This document shows, piece by piece, positions 41,863 to 50,098 of a DNA stretch of 64,000 nt. Source of the stretch: Terribacillus sp. DMT04 (lineage in GTDB: Bacteria > Bacillota > Bacilli > Bacillales > Amphibacillaceae). Location of the stretch: NCBI RefSeq assembly GCF_019056395.1, contig NZ_CP077639.1, positions 3,288,001 to 3,352,000 on the forward strand, written 5' to 3'. The notes below the pieces were generated by a model. The model did not search any database, had not been told where the DNA came from, and worked only from the letters and a program-made list of their open reading frames with translations. Position 1 is the stretch's first letter; the number at the start of each line of letters is the position of its first letter. Position numbers and translations under genes: made by a program.

Positions 41863-42525
41863 ATGAAACTGTTCCGTACACCGGTTGCAGTATTGTTATT
41901 CGCACTCACCCTTGTTTTATCAGCTTGCAGTAACGACGAAGAAGCTGCGGAGAAATCTACACCGACAGCAGAAGCTGCGGAGACAAACAGCGCCAAAACA
42001 TTGCCCGCTGATTTGTCAAAGGCTGTGGCAGCGGATAATCCCTTCTTCCCTGACCGCCTGACAAGAGATGCAGTAGCGGAGAAGGAAATACTAGCTGAAC
42101 AGAGCCTTGATCAGTCTCAAACTGCTGATAATTTGGAAGTAACCCTAGAGGGAATTCAATATACGAAGTTAACACCCGCTTCATCCTATGCGTCATCATT
42201 TACTGGCTTTCAGGACCCGAATAAAATTGTAGCTGCTACAGCAAAACTGAAAGTAAAGAATGATAGTGATCAGGCAATACCATTGAGTGAGCTCGGCGCT
42301 TTTCTGGAAACGTCAACCTATCGTATCTTGAACCATAATATACTGGAAGCAGATACAGGCGAAATTGATCCTGGTAAAACTTCTACCAAATATATTGTTT
42401 TTCTAATGGATCAGAAAGATTTCAAAAAAGAGGACACATTTTCCCTGCGGATCTCCAGTGTTTTAGATGACGAGGAAGAAGATCTGCTGGCAGCGGACTT
42501 AACGTTCGATTTGCCCGCAAATTAA
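41863..42525 (+). CDS. Lipoprotein with a DUF4352/DUF5068-like domain
   Basis: ATG 41863 follows GAGAGGATGAAAG; an upstream in-frame ATG (41785) adds an unlikely 26 residues. The 220-residue product has a signal peptide with lipobox LSAC (Cys about 22), an acidic low-complexity linker (DEEAAEKSTPTAEAAETNS), then a beta-rich domain: LEVTLEGIQYTKLTP, IVAATAKLKVKNDSDQAIPL and FSLRISSVLDDEEE. The immunoglobulin-like form resembles DUF4352-type lipoproteins, whose roles are mostly unknown. Ends at a strong hairpin. Confidence 0.78.
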   Translation: MKLFRTPVAVLLFALTLVLSACSNDEEAAEKSTPTAEAAETNSAKTLPADLSKAVAADNPFFPDRLTRDAVAEKEILAEQSLDQSQTADNLEVTLEGIQYTKLTPASSYASSFTGFQDPNKIVAATAKLKVKNDSDQAIPLSELGAFLETSTYRILNHNILEADTGEIDPGKTSTKYIVFLMDQKDFKKEDTFSLRISSVLDDEEEDLLAADLTFDLPAN

Positions 42526-42568
42526 GAAGAAGAGCACATGGCCAGGATGGCGCATGTGCTCTTCTTTT
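42525..42568. terminator. Terminator between the lipoprotein and EF-G-binding genes
   Basis: AAGAAGAGCACATG pairs with CATGTGCTCTTCTT around GCCAGGATGGCG, followed by TTTATT. It lies between converging stops (42525 and 42570) and can act both ways. Confidence 0.88.
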
Positions 42569-42569
42569 A

Positions 42570-43211
42570 TTACGAGGCATGCAAATGAGACAGAAAGCTA
42601 TAAAATCGACGAATGTCTGTAAGGTTTCGGTTGCATTTGGCACTATCTCTGCATACATAATTTCCGCGTTTCACGTACGTACCGTGACTGCGGCTGACTG
42701 GATCAGCCATGAAAAGACCAACACTTTCTAATTTATTGCATATCGTACAAATTCCCGGCTGTGAGGAAGGCGTAAACGTACCGCGAGCTGCTAATGTTCC
42801 TTCCTTATACGGCGCAACCAAGTACTTTGCCTGCTGACCGTTATCATTCCAGCCAAGATAAGAGGTTTTTTCTAAGTCTACTTCACTTAATTTCGGCAAG
42901 TACAGCTGCTTTACCTTTGGAAACAAATCTCGCAGCTGCTGCTCTGTATATGCAGGGAAAGGTTTAATAGACGGACGAAGCTGTGCCAAGTAAAGCTCTG
43001 CATCAATTTCATCGCTTACCGTTGAAATGCGCTCTAACATTTCTGCTTGTTCTTCTGATAACTCCTCGAAACGGTCTTTAATTTTCTCTTCCGCCAACGA
43101 GCGAAGTCCGTAGATCATATCTATATCTTTTACTGCAGCTGAGCTATTCACCAGCTGCTGCGCCTGCTCTTTTATATTATTATATTGGTCGTTTCGGATA
43201 AAGGCTTGCAT
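42570..43211 (-). CDS. FusB/FusC-like elongation factor G-binding protein
   Basis: The 213-residue protein has an N-terminal four-helix part (MQAFIRNDQYNNIKEQAQQL...) and a C-terminal treble-clef-like zinc finger with four Cys: ICTICN (residues about 157-162) and VCRDSAKCN (residues about 187-195). This is the architecture of FusB-type proteins, which bind EF-G on the ribosome and free it from fusidic acid; chromosomal homologues in Bacillaceae are of uncertain physiological role. LGWNDNGQQAKYLVAPYKEG is conserved. AGGGATG before ATG 43211. It stands downstream of proA but beyond proA's terminator. Confidence 0.87.
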   Translation of the reverse strand: MQAFIRNDQYNNIKEQAQQLVNSSAAVKDIDMIYGLRSLAEEKIKDRFEELSEEQAEMLERISTVSDEIDAELYLAQLRPSIKPFPAYTEQQLRDLFPKVKQLYLPKLSEVDLEKTSYLGWNDNGQQAKYLVAPYKEGTLAARGTFTPSSQPGICTICNKLESVGLFMADPVSRSHGTYVKRGNYVCRDSAKCNRNLTDIRRFYSFLSHLHAS

Positions 43212-43318
43212 GTGGACATCCCTCCGTTTTGATCGCTTCCTCCTATTTTAGCAGATAATGAGCAGGAAACAAAAAATGCAGGATAACGAGTTTGCATGAT
43301 CAGCAGAAAATAAAAAAA

Positions 43319-43342
43319 AGCCCACCCAATATTGGATGAGCT
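43319..43342 (-). terminator. Terminator of the proCBA operon
   Basis: On the minus strand AGCTCATCCAAT pairs with ATTGGGTGGGCT (wobble pairs), followed by TTTTTTTTATT. It sits seven bases past the proA stop. Confidence 0.87.
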
Positions 43343-43348
43343 AACACT

Positions 43349-44611
43349 TTATCTTGTTTGGCCATTGCCTGTCATGACATACTTATAAGTCGTTAATGCC
43401 GGCAGTCCCATTGGTCCGCGAGCATGCAGTTTTTGGGTTGAAATTCCGATTTCTGCTCCAAAACCTAATGCATGACCATCTGTGAACCGAGTGGAAGCAT
43501 TATGGTAAAGAGCTGCCGCATCTACTGTTTTCATAAATACTTTAACTGCTTCGTCATCTTCTGAAATAATCGCTTCAGAATGTTTTGTTCCGTATTGATC
43601 AATATGCTTAATCGCTTCTTCGACTGAATCTACAACCTTCACCGCAACATCAAGGCTCAGATATTCATTGGACCAGTCTTCTTCTGTCGCTGGCTTGCAG
43701 TCAGGAAGCAGCTGAACCGCCGATTCATCACCATGTGTTTGAATGCCATTATCTTGTAACGCCTTCACGAATTCCGCTTTATGTGCCTGCAGCCAATCTC
43801 GGTGAACAATTAACGTTTCCAACGCGTTGCATACAGCAGGCCGATCTGTTTTCGCATTTAAGAATGTTGCCAGCGCCATTTCGACTTCTGCGCTTCTATC
43901 GATATACATATGACAGTTGCCTACACCTGTTTCCAGTACCGGTACGGTTGCTGAATCAACAACTGCTTGAATTAAAGATGCACCTCCGCGAGGGATAAGC
44001 ACATCGATATGCTCTTTCATTGTAAACAGTTTTGCTGTTTCTTTTCGATTTGTTGATTGAATAAGCTGCACTGCCTCCGCTGGCACCTTCGTCTGTTCCA
44101 GTGCTCGCTTGATTACCTCAACAATAGCTTTATTTGTATGGATGGCAGAAGAACCACCTTTTAAAACGATACTATTACCGGATTTAAGTGCTAAACCCGT
44201 TGCATCAGCAGTTACGTTCGGACGTGCTTCATAAATCATGCCGATAACGCCCAATGGTACAGTAATGCGGCTGACTTGTAAGCCATTTTCCAGCGTCCAC
44301 TCACTCGTAACCTTGCCAGTAGGGTCGTCAAGATCGACTACTTCCTTCAATCCGTTGGCAAAATCCTCGATACGATTTCTTGTGAGCTTTAAACGATCCA
44401 GAAATGCTGCATCAAAGCCTTTCGCTTCCCCCGCCTGCATATCTTTATCATTTGCGGCTAAAATCACTTCGTAGTCCTTTGCCAACTGATCGGCAACCGC
44501 CAGCAGTGCTTCATTTCTCTCATCTGTTGTTAAAAGTGCAAGCTGCTTGCCAGCTGCTTTGGCAGAAATCGCCTGTTCTTCAACTGTTAGTCCTTTTAAT
44601 GTATGCTCCAC
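43349..44611 (-). CDS. proA: Gamma-glutamyl phosphate reductase
   Basis: The 420-residue aldehyde-dehydrogenase-fold enzyme has PLGVIGMIYEARPNVT (residues about 115-130), the nucleotide loop LKGGSSAIHTN, the catalytic-cysteine segment in GVGNCHMYIDRSAE and KTDRPAVCNALETLIVH, and EIGISTQKLHARGPMGL at the end, all ProA-specific. It reduces gamma-glutamyl phosphate made by ProB to glutamate semialdehyde, which cyclises and is reduced by ProC to proline. It lies 18 bases after proB. Near opuC, this points to osmoadaptive proline synthesis. Confidence 0.96.
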   Translation of the reverse strand: MEHTLKGLTVEEQAISAKAAGKQLALLTTDERNEALLAVADQLAKDYEVILAANDKDMQAGEAKGFDAAFLDRLKLTRNRIEDFANGLKEVVDLDDPTGKVTSEWTLENGLQVSRITVPLGVIGMIYEARPNVTADATGLALKSGNSIVLKGGSSAIHTNKAIVEVIKRALEQTKVPAEAVQLIQSTNRKETAKLFTMKEHIDVLIPRGGASLIQAVVDSATVPVLETGVGNCHMYIDRSAEVEMALATFLNAKTDRPAVCNALETLIVHRDWLQAHKAEFVKALQDNGIQTHGDESAVQLLPDCKPATEEDWSNEYLSLDVAVKVVDSVEEAIKHIDQYGTKHSEAIISEDDEAVKVFMKTVDAAALYHNASTRFTDGHALGFGAEIGISTQKLHARGPMGLPALTTYKYVMTGNGQTR

Positions 44612-44629
44612 GGTTTTCCTCCTTGTATA

Positions 44630-45739
44630 TTATTGAATCGGTACAGTATGATCTAGTTCACAAACAAACGCTTCTTGATCGACAATCGTCTCTTCCATAT
44701 TCTTCACCGGGCTCGCCAATGCCTGCCAAAGCTCGGATGCATCTTGGTTTACGATGCCAAGTCCAATTCTTTCTCCTGCCTCACTCTGAATTCGGACAAC
44801 ATCGCCTTTCTTGAAATTACCTTTAACTGTTTGGATATCACTCAAATTGATCAATATAGGTGATTGATTACTATGCTTCATGATAATTTCGCCAACTGGA
44901 CCGGAATTGAAAGCAATCCACTGTTTTTTGCGGTTCAAATAGTCTATATCCTCACTCGCCTCAAAATACGTGCCTTCCGCATCTCCGCGCACAGAGCGAT
45001 AGATAATGTCTTCTGCTGTTGCTTCACCAAGAAAGCCCTTGATACCAGAAGCCATCGCTATCTTGAAGGCATCCAGCTTGGATTTCATGCCGCCAGTTCC
45101 AATCGTACTGCCCGCATCGCCTGCTGCAGCTTCTATTTCCGGAGTGATCGCATCTACAAGCTCAATACGTGTCGCTTCCGGGTTCTTGGCTGGGTTATCC
45201 GTGTACAATCCATCGATATCAGAAAGAACTGCAAGGAAATCTGCTCCAACCAAACCTGCTACCTTAGCTGAAAGTGTGTCATTATCGCCAAAGCGAAGCC
45301 TATCAACTGTTACTGTGTCGTTTTCATTGATGATCGGGATAATGCCTCGATCTACTAATACATTGATTGTATTCCTAACATTATTATAGCGAGTTTCATC
45401 CAAGAAGTCGCCACGGGTAATCAAAATTTGTGACGCAACATAGCCATGCGACAGGAAAAGATCTGAATAAGCCTCCATCAGCAGTCCTTGGCCGATTGAT
45501 GCAGCAGCTTGTTTTTCGGGGAGTGATTTTGGACGCTCCAAAAATCCTAGTTTGCGGTAGCCGGCTGCTACTGCACCCGAAGAGACAAGCAGTACTTCAT
45601 ACCCATTGTCCTTCAGCTTCACCAGCTGCTCTACTAGCTTTTCAAGCTTTTTGCGGCTGATTTCTCCGTGTAAACTTGTTAATGAACTGCTTCCTATCTT
45701 GACGACAATACGCTTTAATTCTGTTGCTGGTTTAGAAAT
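44630..45739 (-). CDS. proB: Glutamate 5-kinase with a non-ATG start
   Basis: The protein has an N-terminal amino-acid-kinase domain: RIVVKIGSSSLTS (ATP loop), VSSGAVAAGYRKLG, GDNDTLSAKVAGLVGADFLAVLSDIDGLY, and GTGGMKSKLDAFKIA, with a C-terminal PUA domain (residues about 280-369). The indispensable KIGSS segment lies before the first ATG (45622). Upstream to the stop no ATG, GTG or TTG exists in frame. GGAGG (45752-45748) is followed after eight bases by ATT 45739 (or after five by ATC 45742). I use ATT, giving 369 residues, the normal ProB length. If instead translation begins at the internal ATG, the kinase loop is lost. Confidence 0.88.
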   Translation of the reverse strand: MSKPATELKRIVVKIGSSSLTSLHGEISRKKLEKLVEQLVKLKDNGYEVLLVSSGAVAAGYRKLGFLERPKSLPEKQAAASIGQGLLMEAYSDLFLSHGYVASQILITRGDFLDETRYNNVRNTINVLVDRGIIPIINENDTVTVDRLRFGDNDTLSAKVAGLVGADFLAVLSDIDGLYTDNPAKNPEATRIELVDAITPEIEAAAGDAGSTIGTGGMKSKLDAFKIAMASGIKGFLGEATAEDIIYRSVRGDAEGTYFEASEDIDYLNRKKQWIAFNSGPVGEIIMKHSNQSPILINLSDIQTVKGNFKKGDVVRIQSEAGERIGLGIVNQDASELWQALASPVKNMEETIVDQEAFVCELDHTVPIQ

Positions 45740-45787
45740 GATAAGTTCCTCCAGTTTTCGATTTTTGACCGAGTGTTTGCAAAGGTA

Positions 45788-46630
45788 CTAGCGTGTCAGC
45801 AATTGTTTCTTTAGATCTTCACTGATTTCATTTGATCGTTCTGCTGCAGCTAGAATGGCTTTTGTCATCGCTTCTCCTGCTCCAGCACCGTTTAATGTTT
45901 CCAGACCCGCTGCTGTTGTTCCGTTTGGAGACGTAACTTTCTTTCGTAAACTGGCTGGGTCTTCTTTCGTTTCCACTAACATTCTGGCTGCTCCCAGCAT
46001 CGTCTGAATTCCAATTTGACGGGCTGTGTCCTGGTCAAATCCTGCCGCTACACCTGTTTCTGTGAAATGCTCCATCAGCTTATAAAAGTAAGCAGGTCCG
46101 CTGCCAGCCATCCCTGTGAATACATCCATTTGTTCTTCTTTAATCACAAACGCCTCACCAAAGGCCGTCACAAGTTCTGTCACCATGTTAAGCTGTTCAG
46201 CTGAAACATGATTTCCTGGTGCAATAGCTGTAGCTGATTCCCCAATGGTACTGGAGGTGTTAGGCATAATACGAACAACGGGTTGATTTTTGGGAAGATA
46301 ATGCTCGATCTGTTCATTCTGGATGCCTGCCGCTACTGATATAAGCAGCTGTTCTTCCTGAACCTTGTCTTGCAAATCAATCAATGCAGCAGTTAGATCC
46401 TTCGGTTTCATTGCGAGTATGATGACATCCATACTGTGCCAATCCACATCACTTTGCGAAATTGCGGTAAGACCGTAACGCTCCTGCAGCTCACGAAGGC
46501 GTGCAGCGTTGCTTCGGTTCGTCACGAAAATCTGCTCATTCTGCAAGCTGTCTGATCCGCACATCCCCGCAATCATTCCCTCTGCCATTGATCCTGCTCC
46601 TACATACATAATCCGTTTGTTAGTTAAGAT
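45788..46630 (-). CDS. proC: Pyrroline-5-carboxylate reductase with a non-ATG start
   Basis: ProC signatures are RIMYVGAGSMAEGMI (Rossmann loop), RIMPNTSSTIGESATAI and the C-terminal MAGSGPAYFYKLMEHFTETGVAAGFDQ... / VTSPNGTTAAGLETLN. The first ATG (46609) would begin at MYVGAG, cutting the first beta strand, and is 33 bases from the ribosome binding site. GGAG (46643-46640) is followed after nine bases by ATC 46630, which opens ILTNKRIMYVGAG in frame. No ATG, GTG, TTG or CTG lies between the upstream stop and 46609. I therefore mark ATC as the start (280 residues), with the shorter form as alternative. Confidence 0.85.
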   Translation of the reverse strand: MLTNKRIMYVGAGSMAEGMIAGMCGSDSLQNEQIFVTNRSNAARLRELQERYGLTAISQSDVDWHSMDVIILAMKPKDLTAALIDLQDKVQEEQLLISVAAGIQNEQIEHYLPKNQPVVRIMPNTSSTIGESATAIAPGNHVSAEQLNMVTELVTAFGEAFVIKEEQMDVFTGMAGSGPAYFYKLMEHFTETGVAAGFDQDTARQIGIQTMLGAARMLVETKEDPASLRKKVTSPNGTTAAGLETLNGAGAGEAMTKAILAAAERSNEISEDLKKQLLTR

Positions 46631-46678
46631 ACCTAATCGCTCCTTTTAGAATATTTCGATCTCTGTTAACAGTTATCT

Positions 46679-46706
46679 ATGCTATCACTATAGGATACGA
46701 TGTCAA
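46679..46706 (-). promoter_or_regulatory. Promoter of the proCBA operon
   Basis: On the minus strand TTGACA (46706-46701) and TAGCAT (46684-46679) are 16 bases apart. A leader of about 45 bases follows to the proC start. Confidence 0.6.
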
Positions 46707-46848
46707 GGAATGTCACAGCGCAAAAGCCTGTCCCATCAGCGTTTCATCCTCAAAGACAACACGATGGAAGCGCTTTACAAGTTATATTGAAGAAGTTCAA
46801 GAAATGGTCATAATATCATGCTCTTTCCTACTTGTATTAGAGAGGAAA

Positions 46849-46883
46849 TTGACCTACGCTTATGCTTGTACTACTACGCTTAT
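46849..46883 (+). promoter_or_regulatory. Possible promoter with a direct repeat before the PepSY gene
   Basis: TTGACC (46849) and TACTAC (46872) are 17 bases apart. ACGCTTAT occurs twice (46856 and 46876), 20 bases apart, on either side of the -10, as a regulator site might. Confidence 0.4.
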
Positions 46884-46920
46884 TATTGGATTTTATATAG
46901 AAAAAGGAGTTGTCCAACGA

Positions 46921-48291
46921 ATGGAGGCACAACAAAAGCCACCGGCACATAAGAAGAAACTGCGACGTCGTTCTCTTTATCAGTCTGTTTGGCGCTGGCA
47001 TTTTTACGCTGGTCTGATTATCATGCCATTTCTTATCATTTTGGCTGTCACGGGCGGTATCTATCTCTTTAAACCACAAATTGAAGCTGCCCTTTATGCG
47101 GACTATTACGAAGTGACACCGCAGACGACTGCCGCAACTCCATCGGAACAGATTGATACGGTAGAAACAATCTATCCGGATGCAGCCGTAACGTCGTATC
47201 GACCAAGTGACAGTCCAGATCGTTCTGCTGAAATAGGCATACAGCAAGATGGTACTGCATTTACCGTTTTTGTCGACCCATATACAAACGTTGTACTCGG
47301 CAAATTGGAGGATTCCTATCGGCTGGTTAATGTTATAGAAAAGATTCACGGTGAACTCTTATTGGGAACTGTCGGGGATCGTATCGTAGAGTGGGCTGCT
47401 TGTTGGGCGCTCATATTGCTTATTACCGGCGTTTACTTAGGCTGGCCTAAATCAAAAGGAAAAATCCGCGGTGTACTTGTTCCGCGACTAAATAAAGGAA
47501 AGAAACTTCGTGCACGCGATTTGCACGTTGTACCAGCGTTTTGGATTTCCTTAGGTCTGCTTTTCTTAATACTAACCGGTCTTCCTTGGTCGGGATTATG
47601 GGGTAACAATTTTCAGGCACTAACAACAAATGCTGGCATTGGCTACCCGCCTTCCGTATGGGTCGGCGATGCACCAGCATCTGATGTGAAAACAAAAGAA
47701 ATAGCCGATGTGCCATGGTCAGCTGAGAATTTGCCAGTCCCTGTATCTACTAACCAGCAATATGCACAGCTGTCTGTAGATGATGTCGTACAAATAGCCG
47801 ATGAGGAAGGCGTGAAACCTGGCTATAATATCATGATTCCACAAACACAAGATGGCGTCTTCACACTGTCTGCATTCCCGCCGAATGCTCGCGATGAAGT
47901 GACGATGCATATTGATCAGTATACAGGCGCTGTTCTCGCAGACTATCGATATGATAATTACCACCTGCTAGGAAAGATTATTGCGTACGGTATTACCATT
48001 CACAAAGGAACTGAGTTTGGCATTTGGAACCAAATTATCGGCGTACTCGTTTGCTTGGGAATTGTCGGTATTGCAGTAAGTGGGTTTATTCTCTGGCTTT
48101 CTCGTAAGCCGGAAGGAAAGCTTGGTTCACCGAAGGCACCGTCTGATAAGGTGATGAAGGGTGTCATTGCCATCATGATTATTCTAGGCATTATTTTCCC
48201 GCTTGTGGGAATTTCCATTATTCTTGTCTGGCTGTTTGATCGATTCGTCATCCCGCGTGTACCTGCACTAAAACGATTTTTCAATGCTTAA
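46921..48291 (+). CDS. PepSY-associated transmembrane protein (PepSY_TM family)
   Basis: ATG 46921 follows AAAGGAG; the 456-residue protein begins with a basic stretch (HKKKLRRRSLYQSVWRWHFYAG). It has four membrane helices (residues about 30-52, 160-178, 210-230, 370-395) plus a C-terminal pair, and PepSY-type extracellular parts (SEQIDTVETIYPDAAV and LSVDDVVQIADEEG). WHFYAGLIIMPFLIILAVTGGIYLFKP and VIEKIHGEL are diagnostic, with histidines that may bind haem or metal. Homologues are linked to iron or copper reduction and uptake. It overlaps the following FixH-like lipoprotein operonically (17-base gap). Confidence 0.88.
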   Translation: MEAQQKPPAHKKKLRRRSLYQSVWRWHFYAGLIIMPFLIILAVTGGIYLFKPQIEAALYADYYEVTPQTTAATPSEQIDTVETIYPDAAVTSYRPSDSPDRSAEIGIQQDGTAFTVFVDPYTNVVLGKLEDSYRLVNVIEKIHGELLLGTVGDRIVEWAACWALILLITGVYLGWPKSKGKIRGVLVPRLNKGKKLRARDLHVVPAFWISLGLLFLILTGLPWSGLWGNNFQALTTNAGIGYPPSVWVGDAPASDVKTKEIADVPWSAENLPVPVSTNQQYAQLSVDDVVQIADEEGVKPGYNIMIPQTQDGVFTLSAFPPNARDEVTMHIDQYTGAVLADYRYDNYHLLGKIIAYGITIHKGTEFGIWNQIIGVLVCLGIVGIAVSGFILWLSRKPEGKLGSPKAPSDKVMKGVIAIMIILGIIFPLVGISIILVWLFDRFVIPRVPALKRFFNA

Positions 48292-48307
48292 GAAAGGGGG
48301 AAAGCAG

Positions 48308-48784
48308 ATGCGAAGACTTGTCTTCACAGGGTTGCTACTGATGTTATTCCTGCTCGCTGCTTGCTCCGCTGATCCGGATGCAGCTGAACACTATGCCCAA
48401 CGGAAAGAAGTGAACGTGAACATTGAAGTCCCTGACTCCATTGAAGCTGATTCCGTTCCTCGCATTGATGTATTGCTGACAAGTGATGGAAAGGCCCTCG
48501 ACAAGGAAGCATCCGTTACCTTCCTTGTTTGGAAAGATGATAACAAAGCCGATGCAGACACAATTCCAGCGTCACGAAACGAAGAGGGCAGCTATCAACT
48601 GGAATATAAATTTGCATCGGAAGGCGTCTATTATGTAAAAGCTGACATTAACGTAGATAATATCCATCTGATGCCAACAAAACAGCTCCGAGTCGGTGAG
48701 TTGACAGAGGCAGAGAAACAAAAGATTCTGCAAGAACAAGAACAAAGAAAACAAAAGGACAGTGGCGGTCATCATCACCACTAA
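48308..48784 (+). CDS. FixH/YtkA-like lipoprotein with a natural poly-His tail
   Basis: From ATG 48308 (AAAGGGGGAAAG upstream) the 158-residue product has a signal peptide with lipobox LLAAC (Cys about 18), a YtkA-like beta domain (VNVNIEVPDSIEADSVPRIDVLL, KALDKEASVTFLVWKD, YQLEYKFASEGVYYVKADI), a charged coiled-coil-like helix (TEAEKQKILQEQEQRKQK) and the end GGHHHH. The four C-terminal histidines could hold a metal ion, fitting a role with the PepSY protein in metal handling (inference). It is co-transcribed with that gene. Confidence 0.82.
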   Translation: MRRLVFTGLLLMLFLLAACSADPDAAEHYAQRKEVNVNIEVPDSIEADSVPRIDVLLTSDGKALDKEASVTFLVWKDDNKADADTIPASRNEEGSYQLEYKFASEGVYYVKADINVDNIHLMPTKQLRVGELTEAEKQKILQEQEQRKQKDSGGHHHH

Positions 48785-48791
48785 TTGATAG

Positions 48792-48826
48792 AAAAAAGTC
48801 GTATTTTCGCGAAATACGGCTTTTTT
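48792..48826 (+). terminator. Terminator after the PepSY/FixH pair
   Basis: GTCGTATTT pairs with AAATACGGC around TCGCG (one mismatch), followed by TTTTTT. Confidence 0.87.
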
Positions 48827-48885
48827 CAATGGAAATTTCTGTTACGATAGAGTCATATCTTATTACATTATGAAATGGTGAAACG

Positions 48886-50037
48886 ATGCAAAGACTGCAA
48901 TCTTACTTTGAGAAATTCGATTATATATATTTTTCACTCATCGTACTGCTTGGGCTGACAAGCCTTGTCAGTTTATATCAAGTCCAAATTCTGCAGGGTG
49001 AATATTTTGTTGTACAGCAAATTGTCTGGTATGTCGTTGGTCTAGGAGGCTGCTTTGTTGTCTCATTCTTCCTTGATTTAGACATTATAAAGCGTCTGTC
49101 ACTGTTTATTTACTTGTTTTTCCTGCTGTTGCTAATCGGCATTCTTGTTGCACCAGCTAGTATTTCTACAAAGATTAATGAAGCATACGGGTGGTACTCG
49201 ATTGGCGGCTTTTCCTTCCAGCCGGCGGAGTCGATGAAGATTGGTTTGATCTTGTACCTTGCTCAGGTTATTAGTAAAGGGACCGAAGTACCACCTACTC
49301 TGAAAGAAGAGATGCTGCTTGTGGGAAAACTGACACTAATCACGTTAATTCCTGTTGGTGTTGTGATGCAGTTCCCGGATTTCGGAAATGCCATGGTTTA
49401 TCTTGCTATCTACGGTGTGATGCTAATTGTTTCCCGTGTGCGTATGAAAACAATTCTTTTAATATTTTCGATACCTATCACGGTTGTGCTAGCATTGGCG
49501 ATTACCTATTTCGCAGCGCCCGATTTTTTCTTTGACCGAATTCTTGGTATGCTGCCGAGTTACCAGGCAAGTCGATTCTATGGCTGGCTGCAGCCGGAGA
49601 AATATGCTATTTCGGGCTATCAGCTTAACCAATCGATTATGGCAATTGGGGCTGGGAACATGGGCGGCTATGAACAATTGCCGCATGTGCCATACGCTTA
49701 CTCTGATTTGATTTTCGCTGTTATTGGCGGTGTGTTTGGCTTCCTAGGCACGAGCATTGTCTTGCTGCTATACTTCACACTTATTTACAAAATCATCATG
49801 ATCTCACAGCGTTATCACGACTCCTTCGGTTCCCTCATCGGAGCTGGAATTGCTGGCTTTTTAACGTTTCAGATATTCCAGAATGTCGGCATGAGTATTG
49901 GATTGATGCCTGTTACCGGACTTGGATTGCCGCTAATCAGCTATGGAGGCAGTGCGCTTGTCATTACACTTGCTTCCCTTGGACTGATCCTTAATATGCG
50001 CGTGAATACGATGACGTTTATGTTCGGAAGCAAATAA
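48886..50037 (+). CDS. SEDS-family glycan polymerase (RodA/FtsW/SpoVE)
   Basis: The 383-residue polytopic protein (ten helices) has the SEDS blocks GWYSIGGFSFQPAESMKIGLILYLAQ (broken over helix 3-4; residues about 100-125), QFPDFGNAMVYLAIYG (the catalytic Asp region, usually QPDLGTA), and GLPLISYGGSALVITLASLGLILN at the end. SEDS proteins polymerise lipid II into glycan strands in partnership with a class B PBP; no PBP gene is adjacent. The phrase FPDFGNA differs a little from the canonical QPDLGTA. It may be a RodA paralog or a minor polymerase. AAATGGTG is the weak binding site before ATG 48886. Confidence 0.9.
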   Translation: MQRLQSYFEKFDYIYFSLIVLLGLTSLVSLYQVQILQGEYFVVQQIVWYVVGLGGCFVVSFFLDLDIIKRLSLFIYLFFLLLLIGILVAPASISTKINEAYGWYSIGGFSFQPAESMKIGLILYLAQVISKGTEVPPTLKEEMLLVGKLTLITLIPVGVVMQFPDFGNAMVYLAIYGVMLIVSRVRMKTILLIFSIPITVVLALAITYFAAPDFFFDRILGMLPSYQASRFYGWLQPEKYAISGYQLNQSIMAIGAGNMGGYEQLPHVPYAYSDLIFAVIGGVFGFLGTSIVLLLYFTLIYKIIMISQRYHDSFGSLIGAGIAGFLTFQIFQNVGMSIGLMPVTGLGLPLISYGGSALVITLASLGLILNMRVNTMTFMFGSK

Positions 50038-50098
50038 CGTTTACTTCTGCAAACAGTTGCGTTATATTATTCGTAATCACTACTATTAAGGAGAACGT

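Noticed and set aside
45622-45622. ATG 45622 as the proB start
   Set aside because: It would remove the KIGSSS nucleotide loop common to all amino-acid kinases and has no ribosome binding site.
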